Assembly: GCA_002408445.1 (NCBI GenBank)
Contig: DHSK01000180.1
Coordinates: 1 to 13,244 of the forward strand
DNA: 13,244 nt
Reading direction: 5' to 3'
Source of the DNA: Syntrophomonas sp. UBA5288
GTDB taxonomy: Bacteria; Bacillota; Syntrophomonadia; Syntrophomonadales; Syntrophomonadaceae
Shown piece by piece: positions 6,686 to 13,244 of this stretch (the first letter of the stretch is position 1; every line of letters begins with the position of its first letter). Both the position numbers and the translations under genes were made by a program. The notes below the pieces were generated by a model that saw only the letters and a program-made list of their open reading frames with translations, did no database searches and was not told the origin of the DNA.

Positions 6686-7222
6686 ATGGCCAGGCTATAT
6701 GAAATGTATCAGCAAGAAATAGTACCCAGGCTAATAGAGCAATTCAAATATAAGAATGTCATGCAGGTACCCCGGGTGGAAAAGATAGTAGTAAATATCG
6801 GACTGGGGGAAGCAGTGCAAAACCCCAAAGCACTGGATGGAGCAGTAAACGATTTAACCGCCATAACCGGGCAGAAGCCTATTATTACCAAAGCCAGGAA
6901 GTCTATTGCCGGATTCAAACTAAGAGAAGGAATGTCTATCGGCTGCAAAGTAACCCTGAGAGGCGAGAGAATGTATGATTTCCTCGACAAATTAATCAAT
7001 TTGGACCTCCCCCGGGTGCGTGACTTCAGAGGAGTATCCCCGCAGGCATTTGACGGCCGTGGTAATTACTCACTGGGAATAAAGGAACAAACCATATTCC
7101 CCGAAATCGATTATGACAAAATTGACAAAGTCAGAGGACTCGAAGTTGTAATAGTTACTACCGCCAAAACGGATGAAGAAGCCAGAGCACTGTTGAAAAA
7201 CATGGGAATGCCGTTTAGATAG
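6686..7222 (+). CDS. rplE: 50S ribosomal protein L5
   Basis: L5 binds 5S rRNA with L18 and contacts the P-site tRNA. The 178 residues are normal. Signs are VPRVEKIVVNIGLGEAVQNP, the region TKARKSIAGFKLREG, the signature LPRVRDFRGVSP (about 108-119), and IFPEIDYDKIDKVRGL. AAAGGAGG at 6666-6673 lies 12 bases before the ATG, a somewhat long spacer compared with its neighbours. Confidence 0.97.
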   Translation: MARLYEMYQQEIVPRLIEQFKYKNVMQVPRVEKIVVNIGLGEAVQNPKALDGAVNDLTAITGQKPIITKARKSIAGFKLREGMSIGCKVTLRGERMYDFLDKLINLDLPRVRDFRGVSPQAFDGRGNYSLGIKEQTIFPEIDYDKIDKVRGLEVVIVTTAKTDEEARALLKNMGMPFR

Positions 7223-7235
7223 GGGGTAAGGTAAG

Positions 7236-7421
7236 ATGGCTAAAAAAGCAATGAGACTTAAACAGGAACGCACGCAGAAATATAAAGTCAGAGAATACAA
7301 TAGATGTAAGATATGTGGAAGACCAAGAGCTTACATGGGCAAATTTGGTATGTGCAGGATATGCTTCAGAGAATTGGCACATCGGGGTGAAATACCCGGC
7401 ATTACTAAATCAAGCTGGTAG
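7236..7421 (+). CDS. rpsN: 30S ribosomal protein S14, type Z (zinc form)
   Basis: S14 is a 30S head protein. At 61 residues this is the short form, with C24-x2-C27 and C40-x2-C43 (CKIC and CRIC) forming a zinc ribbon, as expected for type Z. The end GEIPGITKSSW is diagnostic. Many Bacillota encode a zinc-free paralogue elsewhere that is induced when zinc is scarce; none is in this window. The ribosome binding site AGGGGGT (7221-7227) departs from the perfect AGGAGG seen at most neighbours. Confidence 0.97.
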   Translation: MAKKAMRLKQERTQKYKVREYNRCKICGRPRAYMGKFGMCRICFRELAHRGEIPGITKSSW

Positions 7422-7444
7422 GCAAAGTAAAGGAGGTATAAGAT

Positions 7445-7843
7445 ATGGTCATGAGTGATCCCGTAGCCGACTTTCTGACTCGGATCAGGAATGGCAACAT
7501 GGTCATGCATGAAACCGTTGAAGTACCCAGTTCAAGAGTAAAGATGGCCATTGCCGGAATTATGAAAGATGAAGGGTACATCAAAGAGTTTGAATATATT
7601 CAAGACGGTAAGCAGGGCATTATAAGAGTATACCTCAAGTATGGGCCTAACAAGAGCAGGGTCATAACAGGGTTAAAAAGGATCAGTAAACCTGGGCTGA
7701 GAGTATACGTCAAAAAAGATGAAATTCCTAAAGTCCTGGGTGGGCTTGGCACAGCGGTTATTTCAACCTCCAAAGGCTTGATGACGGATAAATCAGCCCG
7801 CAAGCAAGGCCTCGGTGGAGAAGTAATCTGTTATATATGGTAG
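7445..7843 (+). CDS. rpsH: 30S ribosomal protein S8
   Basis: S8 is a primary 16S rRNA-binding protein and, in E. coli, the translational repressor of the spc operon. The 132 residues fit. It opens MVMSDPVADFLTRIRNGN and carries the C-terminal signature GTAVISTSKGLMTDKSARK, ending GGEVICYIW. The ATG at 7445 is chosen over the ATG at 7451 because AAAGGAGGT at 7429-7437 gives a 7-base spacer. The upstream gap is too short to show an S8-binding operator with confidence. Confidence 0.97.
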   Translation: MVMSDPVADFLTRIRNGNMVMHETVEVPSSRVKMAIAGIMKDEGYIKEFEYIQDGKQGIIRVYLKYGPNKSRVITGLKRISKPGLRVYVKKDEIPKVLGGLGTAVISTSKGLMTDKSARKQGLGGEVICYIW

Positions 7844-7861
7844 CTGAAGGAGGAGAGAACG

Positions 7862-8401
7862 TTGTCAAGAATAGGTAGAAAACCTATCAGCCTGCCTAAA
7901 GGTGTAGAAATCAATATTGATGGGAATACCGTTACAGTAAAGGGCCCCAAAGGGGAACTTAAAAGAGAAGTTTCGGATGGAATCACCCTGGCCCAAGAAG
8001 AAGACCGGCTGCTGGTTATGCGGCCGGACGACAGCCGGCAATTTCGTGCCCTGCACGGACTAAACCGGGCACTCCTGGCCAATATGGTCGAAGGTGTTAT
8101 CAGCGGGTTCGAAAAGAGACTGGAACTGGTCGGGGTAGGGTACAGAGCCCAGATGCAGGGTAAAAAGCTCGTTATCAACATCGGATTTTCCCATCCGGTG
8201 GAAGTTGAGCCCCCTGCCGGCATCGAATTTGAAGTGCCTGCAGCCACCAAGATTACCATCAAAGGTATTGATAAACAACTGGTAGGAAATACAGCCGCTC
8301 ATATAAGGGCAATCAGAAAACCTGAGCCTTATAAAGGCAAGGGTATCAAATACGATAATGAGGTAGTAAGACGCAAGGCTGGCAAAGCAGGTGCTAAATA
8401 G
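7862..8401 (+). CDS. rplF: 50S ribosomal protein L6
   Basis: L6 lies near the GTPase-associated centre and the sarcin-ricin loop. The 179 residues hold the two repeated alpha/beta domains. Signs are MSRIGRKPISLPKGVEI, the KGPKGELKREV segment, and the C-terminal signature PEPYKGKGIKYDNEVVRRK. The start is TTG at 7862, 6 bases after GAAGGAGGAG (7846-7855). Confidence 0.97.
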   Translation: MSRIGRKPISLPKGVEINIDGNTVTVKGPKGELKREVSDGITLAQEEDRLLVMRPDDSRQFRALHGLNRALLANMVEGVISGFEKRLELVGVGYRAQMQGKKLVINIGFSHPVEVEPPAGIEFEVPAATKITIKGIDKQLVGNTAAHIRAIRKPEPYKGKGIKYDNEVVRRKAGKAGAK

Positions 8402-8407
8402 CCAGGG

Positions 8408-8414
8408 AAAGGAG
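8408..8414 (+). promoter_or_regulatory. Ribosome binding site deciding the rplR start
   Basis: AAAGGAG ends on the first base of an in-frame GTG at 8414, so that GTG cannot be used with it. The next in-frame start, TTG at 8423, lies 8 bases downstream at ideal spacing. Confidence 0.75.
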
Positions 8415-8422
8415 TGACTGCG

Positions 8423-8788
8423 TTGATTAACAAGCCCGACAAGAAGCTGGTTCGTCAGGGTAAACACAAGCGGGTTCGTTCCAAAATCGCAGGTACCGGC
8501 GAGATACCGAGACTTTGTGTATTTAAAAGTTTGAACCACATATATGTCCAGATAATCGATGATGAAAAGGGAGTCACCCTGGCGGCGGCATCAACCCTTG
8601 ACAGTGATATGAAAGATTTGCAATCCAAAACGAATATAGATGCAGCTCGGCGCGTTGGGAGCAGCATTGCCGTAAAGGCCAAGGAAAAGGGGATTACCGC
8701 CATAGTATTCGACCGCAACGGTTATAAATACCACGGAGGTATTGCTGCTCTGGCTGATGCAGCCAGAGAGAATGGCCTGGAGTTTTAG
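8423..8788 (+). CDS. rplR: 50S ribosomal protein L18
   Basis: L18 binds 5S rRNA together with L5 in the central protuberance. Starting at TTG 8423 gives 121 residues, MINKPDKKLVRQGKHKRVRS and onward, the usual length and N terminus. Family signs are GTGEIPRLCVFKSLNHIYVQ, the FDRNGYKYHGGIAALADAAR segment, and the ending ENGLEF. The longer reading from GTG 8414 would add MTA and is not compatible with the ribosome binding site at 8408-8414. Confidence 0.95.
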   Translation: MINKPDKKLVRQGKHKRVRSKIAGTGEIPRLCVFKSLNHIYVQIIDDEKGVTLAAASTLDSDMKDLQSKTNIDAARRVGSSIAVKAKEKGITAIVFDRNGYKYHGGIAALADAARENGLEF

Positions 8789-8818
8789 GACTGACTTCGG
8801 AGAGCTAGGAGGGAAACG

Positions 8819-9322
8819 ATGATTGAAAAAGATCAGGCAGCACCGGAAATGATAGAGAAAGTCGTTAACGTCAACCGGGTTGCCAAAGTTGTCAAAGGCG
8901 GAAGAAGATTTAGCTTTAGTGCGCTGGTGGTAGTAGGTGACGGCGAAGGTAAAGTCGGAACCGGCAAGGGTAAGGCAACCGAAGTGCCCGATGCCATCCG
9001 CAAGGCAGTTGAAAATGCAAAGAAGAACATGATAGAAATACCTCTTATTGATGGCCGGACCATTCCCCATCAAATAACTGGGAGATTTGGAGCAGGTTCA
9101 GTTCTCCTCAAACCTGCCTCAGCCGGTACCGGAGTTATCGCCGGCGGACCGGTGAGAGCCGTATTGGAAGCGGCAGGTTTAAAAGATATTCTCACCAAGT
9201 CCCTTGGTTCCTCCAATGCCATCAACATGGTACATGCGACCATGGAAGGATTGAAAGGTTTGAAGAAGGCCGACGAAGTAGCCAAAATGAGGGGCAAAAC
9301 CATAGATGAGATATTGAACTAG
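8819..9322 (+). CDS. rpsE: 30S ribosomal protein S5
   Basis: S5 shapes the mRNA entry channel and affects decoding accuracy. The 167 residues contain an N-terminal double-stranded-RNA-binding fold with VNVNRVAKVVKGGRRFSFSA and the signature VVGDGEGKVGTGKGKA (about 39-54). The C-terminal domain has LLKPASAGTGVIAGG and SLGSSNAINMVHAT. AGGAGGG just before the ATG supports the start, and the gap of 30 bases from rplR is otherwise unremarkable. Confidence 0.97.
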   Translation: MIEKDQAAPEMIEKVVNVNRVAKVVKGGRRFSFSALVVVGDGEGKVGTGKGKATEVPDAIRKAVENAKKNMIEIPLIDGRTIPHQITGRFGAGSVLLKPASAGTGVIAGGPVRAVLEAAGLKDILTKSLGSSNAINMVHATMEGLKGLKKADEVAKMRGKTIDEILN

Positions 9323-9333
9323 GAGGGATACAC

Positions 9334-9519
9334 TTGGCCAAGCAACTCAAGATAACCTGGACTAAGAGCACTATCGCGTGCCCCCAAACCCAGAGAGCTA
9401 CAGTTAAGAGCCTGGGGCTAAAAAAACTTTACCAGACCGTAATTCATGAAGACAGCGCTCAGATCAGAGGGCAGATAAACAAAGTCAAACATCTTTTAAC
9501 AATAGAAGAGCTAGATTAA
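9334..9519 (+). CDS. rpmD: 50S ribosomal protein L30
   Basis: L30 is a small 50S protein absent from some bacterial lineages. The 61-residue product MAKQLKITWTKSTIACPQTQ has the family core TVKSLGLKKLYQTV and the end INKVKHLLTIEEL. The start is TTG at 9334. Its AGGAGG (9321-9326) overlaps the rpsE stop codon, which suggests translational coupling. Confidence 0.95.
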   Translation: MAKQLKITWTKSTIACPQTQRATVKSLGLKKLYQTVIHEDSAQIRGQINKVKHLLTIEELD

Positions 9520-9538
9520 AGCATTGGGAGGTTTTACA

Positions 9539-9979
9539 GTGAATTTAAGTGAACTAAAATCTCCGGCCGGTTCTAATAAGAACAAAAAAAGGGTGGGCCG
9601 AGGTATCGGGTCCGGACATGGCAAAACTTCAACCCGCGGACATAAAGGGCAAAAAGCTCGTTCCGGCGGAGGAACCAGACCTGGATTCGAAGGTGGACAA
9701 ATGCCGCTGCAGAGGCGCATTCCTAAAAGGGGATTTAACAACATATTCCGTAAAGAATACGTCATAATCAATGTTAAAGACCTCAATCGATTTGAGGATG
9801 GAACTGAAGTTACGCCGGAGGTATTGCTCCAGGCGGGCCTCATTAAATCCCTCAAGGAGAAGGTTAAGATATTGGGAGACGGTGAATTAGATAAGAAGCT
9901 GGTCCTTAAAGTCAATAAAGTTAGCCAGCAGGCCCAGGAGAAAGTGACCGCCAAAGGTGGCAAAGTTGAGGTGATTTAA
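9539..9979 (+). CDS. rplO: 50S ribosomal protein L15
   Basis: L15 is a late-assembly 50S protein with a long rRNA-penetrating N-terminal tail. Starting at GTG 9539 gives 146 residues, MNLSELKSPAGSNKNKKRVG and onward. The Gly/Arg/Lys-rich tail includes GRGIGSGHGKTSTRGHKGQK, and RPGFEGGQMPLQRRIPKRGF follows. GGGAGGT at 9526-9532 lies 6 bases before that GTG; an in-frame TTG at 9524 overlaps this site and is rejected. The stop overlaps the secY ATG by one base. Confidence 0.95.
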   Translation: MNLSELKSPAGSNKNKKRVGRGIGSGHGKTSTRGHKGQKARSGGGTRPGFEGGQMPLQRRIPKRGFNNIFRKEYVIINVKDLNRFEDGTEVTPEVLLQAGLIKSLKEKVKILGDGELDKKLVLKVNKVSQQAQEKVTAKGGKVEVI

Positions 9980-11244
9980 TGCTAGATTCATTTCAACAGG
10001 CATTCAAAGTTGGTGACCTGAGAAAGAAACTGTTCTTCACATTGATGCTGCTGCTGGCTTTTAGAGTAGGAGCCCACATCCCGGTACCGGGAATTAATGC
10101 TGATGCGGTAGCAGAACTTTTAAAAGGTCAGTTATTCGGATTCTTCGACATAATATCAGGGGGAGCTTTTAAGCGTTTCAGCGTATTCGCCATGAGCATA
10201 ACCCCTTATATTAATGCTTCGATTATTATGCAGTTGTTAACCATAGTAATACCCAAATTGGAGGAATTGTCCAAGGAAGGCGACCAGGGCCGGAAGAAAA
10301 TTGCTGAATATACCCGTTATGGTACAGTCGTACTGGCATTTATACAAGCCATGGGTATGTCAATTGCCCTCAGCAAGAGTGGAGCAATAATCAACCCCGG
10401 AATTGGTTCTTATCTTGTCATTTCCATAGCGCTGACCGCCGGTACAACCATGTTAATGTGGATAGGGGAAATGATTACCGAAAAAGGTATAGGCAATGGA
10501 ATATCGCTCATAATCTTCGCAGGAATCGTAGCCCGGATACCCAGCCAGATTCATGGTGTAGGGCAGGAACTGGCCGGCGGCATAGTAGGAGCACTCAACA
10601 TTGTTCTCTTTGTGGTACTGGCCTTAGCGGTTATAGCTGCTGTGGTGGCAGTTAATGAAGGGCAGAGACGTTTACCCATTCAATATGCCAAACGCGTGGT
10701 AGGTCGTAAACTGTATGGCGGTCAAAGTACTTTCCTGCCCCTTAAAGTAAATGCCGGCGGTGTTATACCAGTCATATTTGCTATGTCACTTATGATGTTC
10801 CCGGCTACCATAGGGTCATGGATGAGTCCGACCTCCGGTTTCAATCAGTTTATAAATCACTATTTCAGTTTTGGCAGTGCACTTTATAACGTATTCTATG
10901 CCGCCTTAATTTTATTCTTTACCTATTTCTATGTGGCTATAATCTTTAATCCGGTAGATGTGGCCGACAATATCAAAAAGTACGGCGGCTTTGTACCAGG
11001 CATAAGACCAGGTCGCCCAACTGCTGAATATATCGACAGGATCCTATCCAGATTAACTCTGTGCGGGGGCATATTCCTGGCACTTATAGCCGTACTGCCG
11101 AATTTCGCAATCAAGCTTACCGGTATAACCAGCCTCTGGTTCGGGGGTACTGCTCTATTGATAGTAGTTGGTGTAGCACTGGATACCATGAAACAGATAG
11201 AGGCACATTTACTACTCAGAAGCTATGAGGGTTTTGTAAAATAG
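9979..11244 (+). CDS. secY: Protein translocase subunit SecY
   Basis: SecY is the pore subunit of the SecYEG translocon that moves or inserts proteins at the cytoplasmic membrane. The 421 residues match family length and show ten hydrophobic spans, the first at about residues 18-36. Recognisable motifs are ITPYINASIIMQLL (about 74-87), GIGNGISLIIFAGI (170-183), RRLPIQYAKRVVGR (230-243), NAGGVIPVIFAMS (258-270) and the cytoplasmic loop GIRPGRPTAEYI (341-352). It starts within the rplO stop (TAATG), with GAGGTGAT at 9968-9975 upstream. It is the last gene before the adk-map pair, as in most Bacillota. Confidence 0.98.
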   Translation: MLDSFQQAFKVGDLRKKLFFTLMLLLAFRVGAHIPVPGINADAVAELLKGQLFGFFDIISGGAFKRFSVFAMSITPYINASIIMQLLTIVIPKLEELSKEGDQGRKKIAEYTRYGTVVLAFIQAMGMSIALSKSGAIINPGIGSYLVISIALTAGTTMLMWIGEMITEKGIGNGISLIIFAGIVARIPSQIHGVGQELAGGIVGALNIVLFVVLALAVIAAVVAVNEGQRRLPIQYAKRVVGRKLYGGQSTFLPLKVNAGGVIPVIFAMSLMMFPATIGSWMSPTSGFNQFINHYFSFGSALYNVFYAALILFFTYFYVAIIFNPVDVADNIKKYGGFVPGIRPGRPTAEYIDRILSRLTLCGGIFLALIAVLPNFAIKLTGITSLWFGGTALLIVVGVALDTMKQIEAHLLLRSYEGFVK

Positions 11245-11260
11245 GAGATGAATTTTGAAC

Positions 11261-11908
11261 ATGAACATTATTTTAATGGGCCCTCCGGGCGCGGGTAAAG
11301 GAACCCAGGCCGATCTGATCAAAGCCAGTTTCCCTATTCCTCATATCTCCACCGGGGATATGTTCAGGGAGGCAGTCAGCAATGGAACTGAGTTGGGCCG
11401 TGAAGCTAAGAAATACATGGATGCGGGTCAATTGGTTCCGGATTCAGTTACGATCGGTATAGTAGCCGAAAGGCTTCAACAGCCGGATTGCCAAAATGGG
11501 TTTATGTTGGATGGATTCCCCCGTACGACCGTACAGGCAGAAGCCCTGTCCGACGTTCTGGCTCAGATGGGCAAGAAACTGGAAGCAGCTTTTAATATTG
11601 CAGTACCAAATGACATCTTGATTGATCGTATGGCAGGACGGGTAAGCTGCCAGAACTGCAAGGCCGTTTACAATACCCGTTTCAATCCGCCCGCTAAAGC
11701 AGGGCTATGTGACAAATGCGGAGGAGAACTGATCCATCGCGATGATGACAATGAAGATACGGTTAAAAATCGTCTGAATGTATATATGAGTCAGACTAAA
11801 CCTTTGATTGATTATTACAGTGAACATGGCATTTTGCATAATATCGACGGCAATCGTGCCACTGGCGTAGTCTTTGATGAAATCAAAGGAATACTAGGGA
11901 GTCTGTAA
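11261..11908 (+). CDS. adk: Adenylate kinase with zinc-binding lid
   Basis: Adenylate kinase interconverts ATP plus AMP with two ADP in the cytosol. From ATG 11261 it has 215 residues and begins MNIILMGPPGAGKGTQ, with the P-loop GPPGAGKGT at 7-15, the AMP-site motif ISTGDMFR (29-36) and DGFPRT (84-89). The lid holds C130-x2-C133-x16-C150-x2-C153, the Gram-positive zinc-lid form. The start is uncertain: an in-frame TTG at 11255 (adding MN) has better spacing (7 bases) from AGGAG at 11243-11247, whereas ATG 11261 is 13 bases away but gives the conventional N terminus. The stop directly abuts the map ATG. Confidence 0.96.
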   Translation: MNIILMGPPGAGKGTQADLIKASFPIPHISTGDMFREAVSNGTELGREAKKYMDAGQLVPDSVTIGIVAERLQQPDCQNGFMLDGFPRTTVQAEALSDVLAQMGKKLEAAFNIAVPNDILIDRMAGRVSCQNCKAVYNTRFNPPAKAGLCDKCGGELIHRDDDNEDTVKNRLNVYMSQTKPLIDYYSEHGILHNIDGNRATGVVFDEIKGILGSL

Positions 11909-12673
11909 ATGATTACTATAAAAACCGCCGCTGAAATAGAAAAAATGAGAGTGGCCGGGCAAGTGGTAGCTCAGGTTCTGGCAGGTATGCAAAGAATGGT
12001 GGAACCGGGCATAACCACCGGCGATCTTAATGCCATGGCGGAGGAGGAGTGCAGCAAACGCGGAGCCATACCGGTTTTTAAAAACTATCCCAATTTTGCA
12101 ACCGGCCGGCCCTTTCCAGGATCCATCTGCGCATCCGTTAACGAAGAGGTGGTACATGGAATTCCTGGTCCGCGCAAGCTCAAAGAGGGAGATATAATAA
12201 GCATTGATTTTGGTGTACTGGTGGATGGATATGCCGGCGATTCCGCTGTGACTATAGCAGTAGGCAAGGTCGAACCCAGGGTAGCCGAACTGCTGCAGGT
12301 AACGGAGGAGGCCTTGCTGAAAGGTATTCAGGAGGCTCTTCCGGGTCGTCATCTGGGGGTCATTTCCCATGCGGTTCAGACTCATGTGGAAAAAGCCGGA
12401 TTTTCAGTAGTACGTGATTTTGTAGGACATGGAATAGGGCGCCAGATGCACGAAGAACCGTCGGTGCCCAATTTCGGAAGACCCAATCGCGGGCCGGTCC
12501 TGCAGGCAGGTATGGCCCTGGCTATAGAACCCATGGTAAACCTGGGTTCGTACCACGTGTACACCAGAATGGATGAATGGACAGTTGCAACCCGTGACGG
12601 AAAACCATCGGCTCATTTCGAGCATACCATAGTCATTACTGATAATGGGCCGGAGATACTTACCCTGAGATGA
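11909..12673 (+). CDS. map: Type I methionine aminopeptidase
   Basis: This enzyme removes the initiator methionine from new proteins. The 254 residues fit the short bacterial type I form without an N-terminal zinc extension. The five metal ligands of the family are all present: D100 (ISIDFG), D111 (AGDSAVT), H174 (VGHGIG), E207 (AIEPM) and E238 (FEHT). The conserved histidines H83 (VHGIP) and H181 (HEEP) are also present. ATG 11909 follows the adk stop with no gap, and AGGGAG at 11896-11901 is its ribosome binding site. Confidence 0.97.
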   Translation: MITIKTAAEIEKMRVAGQVVAQVLAGMQRMVEPGITTGDLNAMAEEECSKRGAIPVFKNYPNFATGRPFPGSICASVNEEVVHGIPGPRKLKEGDIISIDFGVLVDGYAGDSAVTIAVGKVEPRVAELLQVTEEALLKGIQEALPGRHLGVISHAVQTHVEKAGFSVVRDFVGHGIGRQMHEEPSVPNFGRPNRGPVLQAGMALAIEPMVNLGSYHVYTRMDEWTVATRDGKPSAHFEHTIVITDNGPEILTLR

Positions 12674-12674
12674 T

Positions 12675-12712
12675 GGGGGTGGCCGATTATTAATAAAGAC
12701 ATATTAGGCAGA
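12675..12712 (+). promoter_or_regulatory. Ribosome binding site and probable N-terminal extension of the KOW gene
   Basis: GGGGGTGG (12675-12682) can pair almost fully with the 16S tail through one G-U wobble. No ATG, GTG or TTG in the downstream gene's frame lies at the right distance. ATT codons in frame stand at 12686 and 12689; the second is 7 bases past GGGGGTG. From there the frame is open and reads INKDILGR into the annotated product, extending a family-like N terminus. An out-of-frame ATG at 12673 opens only a six-codon frame ending at 12693. Confidence 0.45.
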
Positions 12713-12985
12713 GTGGTTTATTCCAAAGCCGGTCGAGACCGCAGCAGAATGTTCATAATCGTAGGTATGGTAAACGATGATTTTGTACTTCTGGCGGATG
12801 GAGAGTTAAGAAAAATCGAAAATCCAAAGGTAAAGAACATTAAACACATTCATTATACTAATATGACAGCAGATAAAGTTCTGGAACACTTGTCCAGGGG
12901 AGAAATGCCTGGCAACCATGTTATCAGGAAAAACCTCAAGGTGCTGCTTGAGGCCAGAGAAACAAAGGGGAAGGAGGTCTGGTAA
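12713..12985 (+). CDS. Small KOW-domain RNA-binding protein (L14e/L24-like)
   Basis: The function is not established. Many Bacillota carry a small KOW-motif protein between map and infA, usually described as an RNA-binding or ribosomal L14e-like protein. The first 46 residues, with VYSKAGRDRSRMFIIVGMVN and LLADGELRKIENPKVKNIKH, look like that KOW/SH3-like fold; the remainder is charged and probably helical. The coordinates use the first conventional start, GTG 12713, giving 90 residues. That codon has only a weak AGG upstream, and the frame stays open to at least 12689, adding ILGR before VV as in related proteins. The true start may therefore be a rare ATT at 12689 (98 residues). It abuts infA, so expression with translation genes is likely. 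Confidence 0.85.
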   Translation: MVYSKAGRDRSRMFIIVGMVNDDFVLLADGELRKIENPKVKNIKHIHYTNMTADKVLEHLSRGEMPGNHVIRKNLKVLLEARETKGKEVW

Positions 12986-13204
12986 ATGGCAAAAGAAGAC
13001 ATTATAGAAGTTGAAGGGAAAGTTTTAGAACCGTTGCCCAACGCAATGTTCAATGTCGAACTGGAAAATGGCCACAAGGTCCTTGCCCATATATCTGGGA
13101 AAATGCGCATGAACTTTATCAGAATACTGTCCGGGGACCGGGTAATGGTGGAATTATCTCCCTATGATTTAAACCGCGGCAGAATTACCTATCGGTTCAA
13201 GTAG
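12986..13204 (+). CDS. infA: Translation initiation factor IF-1
   Basis: IF-1 binds the ribosomal A site during initiation and assists IF-2 and IF-3. The 72-residue protein is a single S1-like OB fold with MAKEDIIEVEGKVLEPLPNA, GHKVLAHISGKMRMNFIRIL and VELSPYDLNRGRITYR, exactly as in the family. ATG 12986 directly follows the TAA of the KOW gene, and AAGGAGGT at 12971-12978 lies in that gene's 3' end. Confidence 0.98.
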   Translation: MAKEDIIEVEGKVLEPLPNAMFNVELENGHKVLAHISGKMRMNFIRILSGDRVMVELSPYDLNRGRITYRFK

Positions 13205-13236
13205 ATAAATGTTCCTCATGAAAAGGAGGTATAAAC

Positions 13237-13244
13237 ATGAAAGT
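13237..13244 (+). CDS. rpmJ: Start of probable 50S ribosomal protein L36 (truncated by window end)
   Basis: A strong AAAAGGAGGT (13221-13230) is followed 6 bases later by ATG AAA GT, which reads MK and probably V. L36 begins MKVRPSVK in most bacteria and normally follows infA, so the identification rests on position and three codons only. Confidence 0.7.

Noticed and set aside
13214..13229. CCTC/GAGG pairing that might hide the rpmJ ribosome binding site
   Set aside because: The stem is only 4 bp and too weak to claim as regulatory.

Overview
This window is a dense, single-strand (+) segment of the universally conserved ribosomal-protein supercluster of a Gram-positive bacterium. The gene order is tuf(3' end)-rpsJ-rplC-rplD-rplW-rplB-rpsS-rplV-rpsC-rplP-rpmC-rpsQ-rplN-rplX-rplE-rpsN-rpsH-rplF-rplR-rpsE-rpmD-rplO-secY-adk-map-(KOW protein)-infA-rpmJ(5' end). 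This is the Bacillota version of the str end / S10 / spc / start of alpha clusters. Three things point to Bacillota: the short four-cysteine S14 (rpsN, type Z), adk-map-KOW-infA-rpmJ after secY, and very strong AGGAGG-type ribosome binding sites with many TTG and GTG starts. The protein sequences look like a clostridial lineage, perhaps near Syntrophomonadaceae; that last step is an impression, not a search result.

Layout. 1-608 is the C-terminal half of EF-Tu. 609-712 is the only clear transcription-control candidate upstream of the S10 cluster: a perfect extended -10 element overlapping a perfect 10-bp hairpin. 713-5925 holds S10 to S17 (S10 operon). 5957-11244 holds L14 to SecY (spc operon). 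11261-13204 holds adenylate kinase, methionine aminopeptidase, a small KOW RNA-binding protein and IF-1, and L36 begins at 13237. Genes are packed with short gaps, abutting stops and starts, or 1-11 nt overlaps, so one long polycistronic transcript with translational coupling is likely. The two exceptions are 1025-1160 (before rplC) and 1800-1911 (before rplD), both over 100 bases and carrying possible RNA structure or an internal promoter. No gene-free stretch reaches 300 bases.

Together the genes supply most core small- and large-subunit proteins, the translocon pore, the enzyme that trims initiator methionine, an initiation factor and an adenylate-balance enzyme. I see no mobile element, CRISPR array, tRNA, rRNA, phage gene or defence system, and no undescribed multi-gene system. 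The points worth a second look are small: a possible AUU start for the KOW protein, promoter/hairpin overlap upstream of rpsJ, structured leaders before rplC and rplD, an unusually high share of non-ATG starts, and an abrupt codon-usage change at the very end of tuf.
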